Shown here: piece after piece, positions 1 to 10,900 of the stretch | Numbering within the stretch: the first letter of the stretch is position 1 | Layout: each line of letters begins with the position of its first letter | NCBI GenBank assembly: GCA_943372195.1 | Contig: CALRXS010000005.1 | Span: 86,495 to 150,494 of the forward strand | Direction of reading: 5' to 3' | DNA: 64,000 nt | DNA from: JAEYZM01 sp943372195 | GTDB lineage: Bacteria > Bacteroidota > Bacteroidia > Sphingobacteriales > Sphingobacteriaceae | Translations under genes and position numbers: made by a program | The notes under the pieces: model-generated | Seen by the model: the letters and a program-made list of their open reading frames with translations, nothing else | What the model was told of the DNA's origin: nothing | Databases searched by the model: none

Positions 1-432
1 AATAAACTTATTCATTGGATTGCGGTACCATCCATCGTATTTAGTTTGTTAGGACTTATTTGGGCAATTCCATTGCCTGAATTCATGAAGCCATACCCTT
101 ATTTTAATATCGCCTCTATCGCTATCGCATTTGCACTTTATTATTATTGGAGATTATCTGCTATTCTGGCCTTTGCTATGATATTTGTAATAGGTTTGTT
201 CTCTTATCTAATTGTACAATTAGAGTATTTAGAGCGAGCTGGAGGTCCAGCAATGTGGTTGATTTGTGTGATAATTTTTGTGGTGGCTTGGGTTTTTCAG
301 TTCGTTGGACATAAAATTGAAGGTAAGAAACCATCATTCTTTAAAGATCTACAATTCTTATTAATTGGGCCAATATGGCTTCTTCACTTTGTTTTTAAAT
401 CATTAGGCTTGCCCTATCAGAGTGAAAATTAG
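1..432 (+). CDS. DUF962 / Mpo1-like membrane protein (5' end cut off)
   Basis: The reading frame is open from the first base, so the start lies upstream of the window; 143 residues are visible. It begins N-K-x-x-H-W-I-A-V-P, matching the N-terminal NxxxH...P signature of the DUF962/Mpo1 family, and ends with a G-H-K-I-E-G-x-x-P motif followed by a hydrophobic L-I-G-P segment, also typical. Three to four hydrophobic segments predict an integral membrane protein. Yeast Mpo1 is an Fe-dependent dioxygenase acting in alpha-oxidation of 2-hydroxy fatty acids; whether bacterial relatives share that reaction is inferred only. The visible histidines are compatible with a metal site. No downstream terminator is evident before the next promoter at 521. 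Confidence 0.8.
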   Translation, partial: NKLIHWIAVPSIVFSLLGLIWAIPLPEFMKPYPYFNIASIAIAFALYYYWRLSAILAFAMIFVIGLFSYLIVQLEYLERAGGPAMWLICVIIFVVAWVFQFVGHKIEGKKPSFFKDLQFLLIGPIWLLHFVFKSLGLPYQSEN

Positions 433-494
433 TACTGCAAGTCAGTATACTTAACATTTAGCTTAACTTCTAGTTACTTTTTGATAATTATCTG

Positions 495-528
495 TTAACA
501 ATAAATTAACATTGCAGGGGTACTTTTG
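495..528 (+). promoter_or_regulatory. Bacteroidota-type promoter of the first TonB receptor
   Basis: A perfect TAnnTTTG -7 box (TACTTTTG) lies at 521-528. A weak TTAACA at 495-500 is at the right distance for the -33 element. The GTG start of the receptor gene is 20 bases downstream of the box. Confidence 0.6.
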
Positions 529-548
529 CACAACTCAATATTACAAAA

Positions 549-3383
549 GTGAAAAGTATTAAAAAAACATTAATTTTAAGTGCTATAATTTTAATTATCA
601 GTGCTTTAAATCTTTCAGCCCAAACTACTCTTAAGGGTAAAATTTCAGGTAAAGTCTTCGATAAAAACAACAATGAACCTATTATTGGTTCAGTTGTGAT
701 GATTGATGGTACTACCATTGGTGTACAAACAGATTTTGATGGTAATTACATCATCTCTAATTTGAATCCTGGTACCTACAAACTAGTTTTTAAATATGTT
801 TCATATGAAACTAAATCAGTTGAAGGCGTACAAGTAAGTGCTGGTAAAATTACCAACTTAAATATGGCATTAGCTGAGAATTCAAAAGCAATTCAAGAAG
901 TAGTAGTAACTTCTACATATAAGAAAGAAAGTATTGGAGCAATGTATTCTATTCAGAAAAATAATATTGCTATTTCTGATGGTATAGCATCTGACTTGAT
1001 AAAAAAATCTCCTGATAAGAATACCTCGGATGTCTTAAAAAGAGTCAGTGGTGCTTCGGTTCAAGATAATAAGTTCGTTGTTATTCGTGGTTTGGCTGAT
1101 AGATACAATACAGCAACTATTAATAATGCAATGTTACCTAGTTCTGAACCAGATAAAAAAGCTTTCTCATTCGACATTATTCCTTCAAATCTAATCGAAA
1201 GAATAACAATCAACAAAACAGCTTCAGCAAATTTACCAGCAGATTTCGCAGGTGGAGTTATACAAGTTATTACTAGAGATATACCAGAAGAAAGCTTTAT
1301 AGATTTTTCTGTTTCATTAGGTTTCAACACTCAATCTACTTTCAAAAGATTTTTATCTAACGGTAGAGGTAAGTTTGATTATTTAGGATATGCAGATGGT
1401 GATAGAAATTTATCTGACAATTTCCCTACTTCACGTCAGAAATATGCATCATCTCCATTGGCAAAACAAATTGAGGCTACTAAATCACTAGGTAACCCTT
1501 ATGGTGAACAAGAATCAATTGCATTACCAACACAGAGTTATCAGTTTACTTACGGAACTAAGAAAAATTTAAAAAATGAAGGTGTATTTGGTTCATTAGC
1601 ATCTGTTACTTACAGAAATGAGCAAAGAATAAATCCGCAAGATCGTTTCGATTATGATGGTCCATTGAAGGATAATTACGTAGTTCAATACGATAACACT
1701 CAATACAAATTCACTACTAACGTAGGAGCCTTAGCAAACTTTACTTACATGAAAGGGAATAATAAATTCTCGTTCAAAAATATCTATAATAAAGTATTTG
1801 ATGAATCTTATTTAGTTAGATCTGGTAATAACTTAAATAATTTAAATGAGATTAAATTTAATTCAAATGAACTAACACAAAAGAGTTTATTGAATTCACA
1901 AGTTGAAGGTTCACATTCAGTTACTGATAGAGATATCAAAATTAACTGGAATGTTAATTATGCATCTATTATTAGCTCACAACCTGATCTAAGAACAATA
2001 TTTTATAATAGACCTTTAGGTTCAACTCAAGATGTTGTTTATACTATGGTTGATAGAAATAGCAGAAGATTTTTTTCTGAATTAGCTGAAGATAATTACG
2101 GTGGAAATATCAATATCTCTGTACCATTTAAATTATTTGAAAATCAACAGTCATTAAAAGTTGGTGCTTTGACATTAATGAAACAAAGAAACTTTAATGC
2201 TAGAATTTTCAATTATGCAAAATCTAAATTTACTAATGCAGATAGTTTATTAACATTATCAATGGGTGAAATTTTTGCAGAAGAGAACATTTCTGAAAAC
2301 GGATTTGTGTTAAGCGAATTCACGAACAACTCTGATGAATATTTTGCTACTTCAATGTTAAATGCTGGTTACATTATGTTTGATAATCAATTCAGTAAAA
2401 AGATAAAGATGAATTGGGGTGTCAGAATTGAATCATTCGTTCAGAATATGGATGCTGTAGATGCTACTTCAAATAAAGTAAAATCAGACAATACTTATTT
2501 AGATGTATTACCCTCAATGAATTTCACTTATGAATTAAATGAAAAAACTAATTTGAGATTATCTGCATCTAAAACGGTATCAAGACCTGAATTTAGAGAA
2601 TTAGCACCTTTTGAATTTTACGATTTCACATCTAATAGTTCATTAGCGGGTAATCCGAATTTAAAGAGAAGTGAGAATTATAATTTTGATACAAGAATTG
2701 AACATTACCCTAGTTCTGGTGAAGCAATGACTTTCACATTCTTCTACAAGCATTTTAATAACCCTATTGAGCAAATCGTTAACTCTAGCTCTAATGCTGA
2801 CTTAAGAAGAATGACTTATGATAATGCGTTAAAAGCTAAATCAACTGGTATTGAAATCGAATTTAGAAAGAAATTAAACTTCATTTCATCAGGTTCAATA
2901 TTTGATAACATTACTTTCTATACCAATGCAGCATATATAAATTCAGAAGTTGATTTATTAAATCAAGGTGGAATTAAAAGAGCGTTACAAGGTCAATCAC
3001 CTTATTTAATTAACAGCGGATTGCAGTATAACTCAAGCGATAATTTATATAGTTTAAGTTTATTGTATAATAGAGTCGGACAAAGAATAGCAACTGTTGG
3101 TTTCCAAGGTTATCCAGATATTTATGAGAATGCTAGAAATTTAGTTGACTTTCAAATTTCAAGAAAAATCATGAAGCGTAAAGCAGAAATAAAATTGAAT
3201 ATCTCTGACATCTTAAGTTCAAGAATTTTGAAGAACGTCGATTTATTCGATCAACGTCAAATTTTCTATCAAAACATGGATGATAACAAAGCTTTTGATG
3301 AATCTGTAGACAGAATTATCAATGACGTTAGATTTGGTACTACTATCAGCATAGGCTTCAGTTATAATTTACCATTGTTATAA
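549..3383 (+). CDS. TonB-dependent outer membrane receptor with carboxypeptidase-regulatory-like N-terminal domain
   Basis: 944 residues from a GTG start, preceded by a good promoter. Residues 1-24 form a signal peptide ending L-S-A before Q. Residues about 31-115 form a carboxypeptidase-regulatory-like beta-sandwich (G-K-V-F-D, then T-D-F-D-G-N-Y, then P-G-T-Y). Residues about 150-260 are the plug, with the V-V-I-R-G-L-x-D-R-Y motif and the plug end G-G-V-I-Q-V. The remainder is a beta-barrel. It imports an unknown ligand through the outer membrane using TonB energy. It is a close paralogue of the receptor at 4980 and each is followed by a beta-helix-like repeat protein, suggesting receptor plus surface partner pairs. 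There is no SusD partner, so it is not a classical glycan SusCD pair. Substrate unknown. Confidence 0.9.
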   Translation: MKSIKKTLILSAIILIISALNLSAQTTLKGKISGKVFDKNNNEPIIGSVVMIDGTTIGVQTDFDGNYIISNLNPGTYKLVFKYVSYETKSVEGVQVSAGKITNLNMALAENSKAIQEVVVTSTYKKESIGAMYSIQKNNIAISDGIASDLIKKSPDKNTSDVLKRVSGASVQDNKFVVIRGLADRYNTATINNAMLPSSEPDKKAFSFDIIPSNLIERITINKTASANLPADFAGGVIQVITRDIPEESFIDFSVSLGFNTQSTFKRFLSNGRGKFDYLGYADGDRNLSDNFPTSRQKYASSPLAKQIEATKSLGNPYGEQESIALPTQSYQFTYGTKKNLKNEGVFGSLASVTYRNEQRINPQDRFDYDGPLKDNYVVQYDNTQYKFTTNVGALANFTYMKGNNKFSFKNIYNKVFDESYLVRSGNNLNNLNEIKFNSNELTQKSLLNSQVEGSHSVTDRDIKINWNVNYASIISSQPDLRTIFYNRPLGSTQDVVYTMVDRNSRRFFSELAEDNYGGNINISVPFKLFENQQSLKVGALTLMKQRNFNARIFNYAKSKFTNADSLLTLSMGEIFAEENISENGFVLSEFTNNSDEYFATSMLNAGYIMFDNQFSKKIKMNWGVRIESFVQNMDAVDATSNKVKSDNTYLDVLPSMNFTYELNEKTNLRLSASKTVSRPEFRELAPFEFYDFTSNSSLAGNPNLKRSENYNFDTRIEHYPSSGEAMTFTFFYKHFNNPIEQIVNSSSNADLRRMTYDNALKAKSTGIEIEFRKKLNFISSGSIFDNITFYTNAAYINSEVDLLNQGGIKRALQGQSPYLINSGLQYNSSDNLYSLSLLYNRVGQRIATVGFQGYPDIYENARNLVDFQISRKIMKRKAEIKLNISDILSSRILKNVDLFDQRQIFYQNMDDNKAFDESVDRIINDVRFGTTISIGFSYNLPLL

Positions 3384-3500
3384 TTTCATTAAGTTAATTT
3401 TAATAGTAATGCATTAATTAATCTAAACTTAACATGTTATTTAAAGTTAATTAACCTTAATACACTTACTTTGACTAAAATATTTAACAAATAGACAAAA

Positions 3501-4841
3501 ATGAAAGCTTTAAAATTTTTAGCATTAATGTTAGCCGGAACGGTAGTATTATCTTCTTGTTCAAAAGATGATGAAGGTGATGATACAACACCTACTACAG
3601 GTAACAAAGTTGTATTACAAGGTAATATTACAACTAACACAGTATTGAAAGCTACAGACACTGTAGTATTAAAAGGTTATGTTTACGTAGTAGACGGAGC
3701 TAGTATTACATTTGAGGCTGGTACAATTGTAAAATCAGACGTTACTGAAAAAGGTGCATTAATTATCGAAAGAGGTGCAAAAATTTATGCAAATGGTACT
3801 GCAACTAGTCCGGTAGTATTTACTTCAGGTAAAGACGCAGGTTCAAGAGCTCCTGGTGATTGGGGTGGTATTATTATTTTAGGTAAAGCTACTACTAACA
3901 GATCAACAGAGCCTACAATTGAAGGTGGTGTTGGACGTGCTTATGGTGGTACTAATGATAATGATAATTCAGGTTCTATGACTTATGTTAGAATTGAATA
4001 TCCTGGTATCGCTGCTCAACCGGGTTCTGAAATCAACGGATTAACTTTCGGTGGTGTTGGTAGTGCAACAGTTATTGAAAACATTCAAGTTGTTTATTCT
4101 AATGATGACGCTTTTGAGTTCTTCGGAGGAACAGTTAATGCTAAGCGCTTAATCGCTTACGGTACTGCTGACGATGATTTCGATTTCGATTTTGGTTATA
4201 GAGGTAAAGTACAATATGCAATCTCATTCAGAGACCCTGCTTTCGTTGACGGTGGTGACGCTGGTAATGGTATCGAGTGCGATAATGATGGTGCTGCTTC
4301 TACTGCTACACCTTACACTAAACCAGTTTTATCAAACGTTACTTTTGTAGGTCCGAATGGTGCTGCAAACACTGCTGCTAACCATAACTACGCTAATCGT
4401 TGGAGAAGAAATACAAGATTTGAATTACATAACTCTTTATTATTAGGTTATGCAAAAGCAGGTTTCTGTGTTGATGGTGCTGGTACAGCAACAGCTTACA
4501 ACAGTGGTGAGTCTATGTTCAAAAATAACTTAGTACACGCAATCACTAAACCATACTTAAGCAGAGATAATTCAATCTTTACAGATTCTACTTTAGCTGT
4601 AAAAGCTACTGCTGATGGTAATGTTTTATTAGCTAGTGCAGCTACTGCACAATTAGCTAATATCTCAAACTTAAATGCTCCTAACTTTATGCCTGCTACT
4701 GGCTCACCTGCTTTAACTGGTGCTTCATTCACAGGTCTTGATGGGTCATTCTTTACTACTACAACTTTCAGAGGTGCTATGGGTACTACTGACTGGACAC
4801 AAGGTTGGACAAACTGGAATCCACAGACAAAAGTTTATTAA
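3501..4841 (+). CDS. Repeat-containing surface lipoprotein, partner of the TonB receptor
   Basis: 446 residues. The N-terminus is a lipoprotein signal with lipobox L-S-S-C (Cys20) followed by an acidic and threonine-rich stretch. The rest has the pattern of a right-handed beta-solenoid: a segment with G-Y-V-Y-V-V-D-G-A, then A-G-T-I-V-K-S-D, then P-G-D-W-G-G-I-I-I-L-G, then M-T-Y-V-R-I-E-Y. The same domain occurs twice in the protein encoded at 7908. This is a widespread but functionally uncharacterised Bacteroidota family; I do not assign a function. It lies 117 bases after the receptor gene, with a weak -7-like box (TTACTTTG, 3466-3473), and ends at a strong terminator. It has no YPNP sorting domain, so it probably reaches the outer membrane by the Lol route rather than T9SS. 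Confidence 0.8.
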   Translation: MKALKFLALMLAGTVVLSSCSKDDEGDDTTPTTGNKVVLQGNITTNTVLKATDTVVLKGYVYVVDGASITFEAGTIVKSDVTEKGALIIERGAKIYANGTATSPVVFTSGKDAGSRAPGDWGGIIILGKATTNRSTEPTIEGGVGRAYGGTNDNDNSGSMTYVRIEYPGIAAQPGSEINGLTFGGVGSATVIENIQVVYSNDDAFEFFGGTVNAKRLIAYGTADDDFDFDFGYRGKVQYAISFRDPAFVDGGDAGNGIECDNDGAASTATPYTKPVLSNVTFVGPNGAANTAANHNYANRWRRNTRFELHNSLLLGYAKAGFCVDGAGTATAYNSGESMFKNNLVHAITKPYLSRDNSIFTDSTLAVKATADGNVLLASAATAQLANISNLNAPNFMPATGSPALTGASFTGLDGSFFTTTTFRGAMGTTDWTQGWTNWNPQTKVY

Positions 4842-4863
4842 TACTAATATTGTAAATTGAGTT

Positions 4864-4897
4864 AAAGCCTGGCGAAGAAATTCGTCGGGCTTTTTTT
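4864..4897 (+). terminator. Rho-independent terminator
   Basis: A 13-bp stem (4864-4876 with 4881-4893, two G-T pairs) around a GAAA tetraloop is followed by a T-run. It ends the first receptor and lipoprotein unit. Confidence 0.9.
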
Positions 4898-4979
4898 GTT
4901 TTTTAAAACTCGATTGATGATATTAAATTAATAATTACTTAATGTTAGGTATATAATTTAGATTTTTAAACTAAACTAA

Positions 4980-7802
4980 ATGAATAAGTTTTTCTTCTAT
5001 TTTATATTCCTTTTTATACCTCAACTTTTACTTGCACAAGACAAACCAGCTACAGGTAAAATTATTGGTAAAGTTGTTGATAAATCTAATAATGAACCAA
5101 TCATCGGACTTGTTATAATTATAGATGGTACTACCAATGGTGTTCAAACTAATTTCGACGGTCAATACGAATTTAAAAATTTGAAACCTGGTACATATAA
5201 ATTAGTATTTAAATATATTTCTTATAATACTAAAATAGTTGATGGTGTAATTGTTAATGAAGGTAAATCAACTACATTAAATGTCAATATGGAAGAACAA
5301 GGCAAGCAATTACAAGAAGTAGTTATTACCTCATCTTTTAAAAAGGAAAGCTTAGGAACTCTTTATACTATTCAAAAAAACAATATTGCTATTTCTGATG
5401 GAGTTTCTTCTGACATTATTAAAAAATCTCCTGATAGAAATACTAGTGAAGTGCTCAGAAGAGTTAGTGGAGCTAGTATTCAAGATAATAAATTTGTAGT
5501 TATTAGAGGACTAAGCGACAGATATAATGTTGCATTAATAAATGGTTCTCCATTGCCTAGTACAGAACCAGATAAAAGAGCATTTTCTTTTGATATTTTC
5601 CCTGCAAATTTATTAGATAACATGACAGTCACTAAAGCCGCTACACCAGATTTGCCTGGTGATTTTGCAGGTGGTGTTATTCAACTTAACACAAAAGATT
5701 TTCCAGAAGAAGAATTTTTCAATGTAAACATTGGACTTTCAATAAATAGTTTTACTAATGGGAAGAAATTTATTCAAAATAGCACAAAAGGTAAGTATGA
5801 TTTTTTAGGCATAGATGATGGTACAAGGGCGATACCTGATGGTGTACCAGCTGAGGAAAATTATCCGACAAATGCTAAAAAAGCTGCTGAACTTTCTAAG
5901 TTGTTTAAAAATGATTGGGGCTATGAAGATAATAAAACAGCTTTGCCAGGTGGTAGTTTTCAGATTTTACACGGTAATAAAACTAAAATTAAATCTAAAG
6001 ACTTCGGTTTCGTTTATGGTTTAACTTATAGTAACTCACAAAGAATTAATCAAATTGAAAGACAAGATTTTGATTTTTCTATAGGTAAACGATTTTCTTT
6101 TATAGATGATAATTATAGGAATAATATTTCTATAGGATCCTTAATTAATTTATCTTATCAGACAGGTAAAAATTCAAAAGTTTCATTGAAAAATATATTT
6201 AATATCAATAGTGATATTAGTACGATTATTAGAAATGGTTATAATTTTGAAGACAATACGCCAGATACAGTAAGAATTAAAGGGTATAACTATGAATTCT
6301 CAAGTAAAAAGTTAATATCATCTCAACTTAATTACGAGAAAAATTTCACAAAATCTGATATTAAATGGAAGTCTACATTTGGCTTTAGTAGAATTGATAG
6401 AGATGAACCAGATGCTAGATCATTGCAATATAGTAACAACATTACACAATCACCCGATGCTCCGTTATTAGCACAAATAAATTTTACACCCGATAAAAAT
6501 GCTCGTAAATTTTATTCAAAATTAAACGAAAATACTTACTCATTCGGTTCTGACCTTATAATTCCTTTCAATATTTTAAAATCAAAACAATCTGCTAAAA
6601 TTGGAGTATTTGCTTTAAAAAGAGAACGTGATTTTGCAGCAAGATTTTTCGGTTACAAACGCCAAGGTTTCCCAATTTCTGATTCAGTATTATCTCTAAG
6701 TCCGAATTATCTATTTGACATATCTAATCTTGCAGATTCAACAAAATTACCATTAAGAGGTTTTATTCTTGAAGATATTACCAACCCTACAGCTAGATAT
6801 ACTGCACAAAATAATTTACAATCAGCATATTTAATGTTTGATAATAGAATATTTAAAAAACTAAGATTTGTTTGGGGTGCAAGAGTAGAGGCTAATAGAA
6901 TTCAATTACAATCCCCTGGCGATACGATTGAATTAAATATTTATAATGTTGATATATTACCTTCTGTTAACTTGACATATAATTTAACGGAAAAAATGAA
7001 TTTAAGGGTTGCCTATTCTAAAACAGTTTCAAGACCAGAATTTAGAGAATTAGCCACTTTTGAATATGAAGATTTTATTACTAATACTCTTATCCAAGGA
7101 AACCCGAACATTAAACGTGCATTGATTTATAACTATGATCTTCGTTGGGAAATTTATCCAAGAGCTGGTGAGGTTATTTCTGTTACAACTTTTTACAAGA
7201 ATTTTATCAATCCAATTGAACAAGTGTATTTAGGTGGTAGCAATAAAACAAAAACATTTCAAAATGTCAACGAAGCAAAAAATTATGGATTAGAATTAGA
7301 ATTTAGAAAGAAGTTGAATTTCTTTAATGCTTTTAACGCTACTGCTTGGGAGAAATGGGATAATTTTGTTTTTTATGCAAACACTTCATTTATTAGTTCA
7401 ATTGTAGATTTGAGAGGCAACCTTAATGCTGCAGATTCAATTAGGCCTTTACAAGGTCAATCGCCATATATTGTAAATGCAGGACTTCTATATTCTGATC
7501 CGACAACTGGATATAATGTGAGTATTTTATATAATGTAATTGGTAGAAGAATAATTGAGGCTGGATTCTTAGGGTATGATAACGTTTGGGAAGCACCAAG
7601 AAATTTAATTGATGCACAAATTTCAAAAGTGTTTAATGATAAATTTGAAGTGAAAATAAATATTTCAGATATTTTAAATCAGAAAAGAATATATTATCAA
7701 GATATTGATAAGGATGAAAAATTTGATGAGAAAAAAGATAATAAAATAATTTCTACAAACTGGGGAACTACCTATTCATTCTCATTTGCATATAAATTTT
7801 AA
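4980..7802 (+). CDS. TonB-dependent outer membrane receptor (paralogue of 549-3383)
   Basis: 940 residues from ATG. Signal peptide 1-20 (ends L-L-A before Q), carboxypeptidase-regulatory-like domain about 26-108, plug about 145-255 (F-V-V-I-R-G-L-S-D-R-Y), beta-barrel to the C-terminal Y-K-F, whose final aromatic residue fits a BAM substrate. It shares long identical stretches with the upstream receptor, including the T-V-S-R-P-E-F-R-E-L-A barrel motif, so the two arose by duplication. The next gene (7908) encodes a secreted version of the same repeat domain found after the first receptor. The two receptor-plus-partner pairs therefore look like a duplicated uptake or attachment unit. Ligand unknown. 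Confidence 0.9.
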   Translation: MNKFFFYFIFLFIPQLLLAQDKPATGKIIGKVVDKSNNEPIIGLVIIIDGTTNGVQTNFDGQYEFKNLKPGTYKLVFKYISYNTKIVDGVIVNEGKSTTLNVNMEEQGKQLQEVVITSSFKKESLGTLYTIQKNNIAISDGVSSDIIKKSPDRNTSEVLRRVSGASIQDNKFVVIRGLSDRYNVALINGSPLPSTEPDKRAFSFDIFPANLLDNMTVTKAATPDLPGDFAGGVIQLNTKDFPEEEFFNVNIGLSINSFTNGKKFIQNSTKGKYDFLGIDDGTRAIPDGVPAEENYPTNAKKAAELSKLFKNDWGYEDNKTALPGGSFQILHGNKTKIKSKDFGFVYGLTYSNSQRINQIERQDFDFSIGKRFSFIDDNYRNNISIGSLINLSYQTGKNSKVSLKNIFNINSDISTIIRNGYNFEDNTPDTVRIKGYNYEFSSKKLISSQLNYEKNFTKSDIKWKSTFGFSRIDRDEPDARSLQYSNNITQSPDAPLLAQINFTPDKNARKFYSKLNENTYSFGSDLIIPFNILKSKQSAKIGVFALKRERDFAARFFGYKRQGFPISDSVLSLSPNYLFDISNLADSTKLPLRGFILEDITNPTARYTAQNNLQSAYLMFDNRIFKKLRFVWGARVEANRIQLQSPGDTIELNIYNVDILPSVNLTYNLTEKMNLRVAYSKTVSRPEFRELATFEYEDFITNTLIQGNPNIKRALIYNYDLRWEIYPRAGEVISVTTFYKNFINPIEQVYLGGSNKTKTFQNVNEAKNYGLELEFRKKLNFFNAFNATAWEKWDNFVFYANTSFISSIVDLRGNLNAADSIRPLQGQSPYIVNAGLLYSDPTTGYNVSILYNVIGRRIIEAGFLGYDNVWEAPRNLIDAQISKVFNDKFEVKINISDILNQKRIYYQDIDKDEKFDEKKDNKIISTNWGTTYSFSFAYKF

Positions 7803-7907
7803 AACAATTATTTATATACAATCAGCATTAAATATATACATAAATAACTATGTTTTAACATAGCGGTAATATTGAAAAATTAGTTTTGATGAAAATAAAT
7901 ATCAGTC

Positions 7908-10900
7908 ATGAAGAAACTAATACTTTCACTAATTACATTGATTTCAGTAGCGTTTGTATCTGATGCTTTAGCACAGATTACTACAGTCTCTGGTCATATT
8001 ACGTCTAATACAACGTGGACAAACGATAAAATTTATCGATTAGATGGTTTTGTTTATGTTGATTCAAATGCAACTTTGACAATTCAACCTGGAACTGTTA
8101 TAAGAGGTATTAAATCTACTAAGGGTTCCTTAATTGTAACACGTGGTGGTAAATTAATCGCAGATGGTACGAAACAATTGCCAATTGTTTTTACATCTGA
8201 TGAAGCTCCAGGTACTAGAACTTATGGAGATTGGGGTGGACTTATTATATTAGGTTCAGCGCCTATTAATCCGGTTGGTGGTCAATCTGTCATCGAAGGT
8301 GGAGTAAACAATGCAAATGGAGATGGCCAGTTTGGTGGATCTAATGCAAATGATAATTCAGGTATATTAAGATACGTAAGAATTGAATATGCAGGTATAC
8401 CTTTTTCTGCTAACAATGAGATTAATGGATTAACACTAGGTGGTGTTGGTAGAGGTACAATCATCGATTACGTTATGGTAGCATTTTCTGGTGATGATTC
8501 TTTCGAATGGTTTGGCGGTACAGTTAACGCAAAACACTTAATTGCTTACAAAGGTGTTGATGATGATTTTGATACAGATTTCGGATTTGTTGGTAATATT
8601 CAATTCGGATTAATTATTAGAGATAAAGATGTTGCTGATCAAGCTGGTGATTCAAATGGTTTTGAATCAGATAATGATAATACAGGAACAAATCAAGCTA
8701 CTCCAAAAACAATTGCTAATTTTTCAAACATTACTTTAGTTGGACCAAAAGCTGATGCGAATACTGTTATCAATTCTAAATATAATAATGCTTTGAGAAT
8801 CCGCAGAAACTCTGGATGCTCAGCATTTAACTCATTATTTTTTGGATTTACAAATGGTTTATACATTGAAGGAGATTCTTCTTCTAATAATGCAATTACA
8901 AATCAGTTAAGATTTAAAAATAATATCATTGCAGGTTGTGCTACACCACTAAGAAAAAATGTTACTAGTTTTGATATTGATGCTTGGTATAATACAACTG
9001 GTTTTAACAATACAACTTTAACAAATAACAGTGATTTATTATTAACCGCTGCTTATGCTGCAGTTCCAAATTGTTTACCTGCATCGGGTTCACCAGCATT
9101 AACAGGTGCTGATTTCTCTGATTCTAGATTGACAAATTCTTTCTTTACTACAACAACCTATAAAGGAGCGTTTGGTAGTGAAGATTGGACATTAGGTTGG
9201 ACAAGTTGGGATCCACAAAATAATAATTACCAATCTGTAACTCCAATTGCTGATTTTACTAAATCAATAAATAGAGATAGAGTATCTTTTACGAATAAAT
9301 CTCAAAAAGCTACTTCTTATACTTGGAATTTCGGTGATAATACTGCAGTTTCAAACGAAACTAATCCAGTACATTTATATAATGCACTTGGCAATTATAT
9401 CGTTACTCTTACAGCAACTAACGGTCTAAATAATGTTGTGTTTACAGATACTGTAAAAATTACAGAATTACCAGTTAATGCTCAATTACAAGTTGTATCA
9501 GGACATATAACTTCTAATACAACTTGGACAAGTGATAAAATTTATAGATTAGATGGTTTTGTTTATGTTGATTCTAATGCAACATTAACAATTCAACCAG
9601 GTACAATTATCAGAGGTATTAAATCAACCAAAGGGTCTTTAATTGTAACTAGAGGTGGTAAATTAATTGCAAACGGAACAAAATTAAATCCAATTGTATT
9701 TACATCTGATGAACAAGCAGGAAACAGAACTTATGGAGATTGGGGAGGCTTAATTATTTTAGGTTCTGCACCAGTTAATCCGGTTGGTGGCCAAGCTATA
9801 ATTGAAGGTGGAGTAAATAATGCTAATGGAGACGGTCAATATGGTGGTCAAAATTCAACAGATAGTTCAGGTGTAATCAGATATGTTCGAATTGAATATG
9901 CTGGTATTCCTTTCTCTGCTAACAATGAGATTAATGGTTTAACATTAGGTGGTGTTGGTAGTAAAACAGTTATTGAATACGTAATGGTTTCTTACTCTGG
10001 CGATGATGCTTTTGAATGGTTCGGTGGAACTGTAAATGCGAAATATTTAATTTCTTACAAAGGAGTTGACGATGACTTTGATACTGACTTTGGATATAAA
10101 GGTAATGTTCAATTCGGACTTGTAGTAAGAGATAAAGATGTTGCAGATCAAGCTGGTGATTCTAATGGTTTCGAATCCGATAATGATAATACAGGTACAA
10201 ATCAAGCTAGACCTAAAACAATTCCTAATTTCTCTAACATTACAGTTGTAGGCCCTAAGCAAGATGCATCTACAGTTATTAACTCTAAGTATAATAATGT
10301 TTTAAGAATAAGAAGAAATTCTGCTTGTTCAGCATTCAACTCAGTGTTCATGGGATTCCCAGTGGGTTTATACATTGAAGGTGATTCATCATCTAATAAT
10401 GCAACTACTGATCAATTATTATTTAAAAATAATATCATTGCAGGTTGCGCAACTCCATTAAAGAAAAATACTGCAAGTTTTGATATCAATGCTTGGTTTA
10501 ATACTGCTTCTTTTGGAAACTCTACGTTAACTAACAATAGTGATTTGCAATTAACATCTCCTTATGCTGATGTGCCAAATTGTGTTCCTACAGCTGGTTC
10601 GCCTGTTTTAACTGGAGCAAGTTTCGCTGATTCTCGTTTATCAAATGGATTCTTTACTACAACTACTTTTAAAGGTGCTTTTGGTACTGAAGACTGGACA
10701 CAAGGTTGGGCTAATTGGAATCCTCAAAATAATAACTATAGCTTTATTCCAACAGGTATAGCAACGCAAAAAAATATTGAGAGACTATTAGTTTATCCTA
10801 ACCCATCTTCAAGCGAAGTAACAATTAGTTTTGATCTTGAAACGTCTAACAATATTTCTATCAAAGTTTATAATATTCAAGGAAAAGAAATCTTGACATT

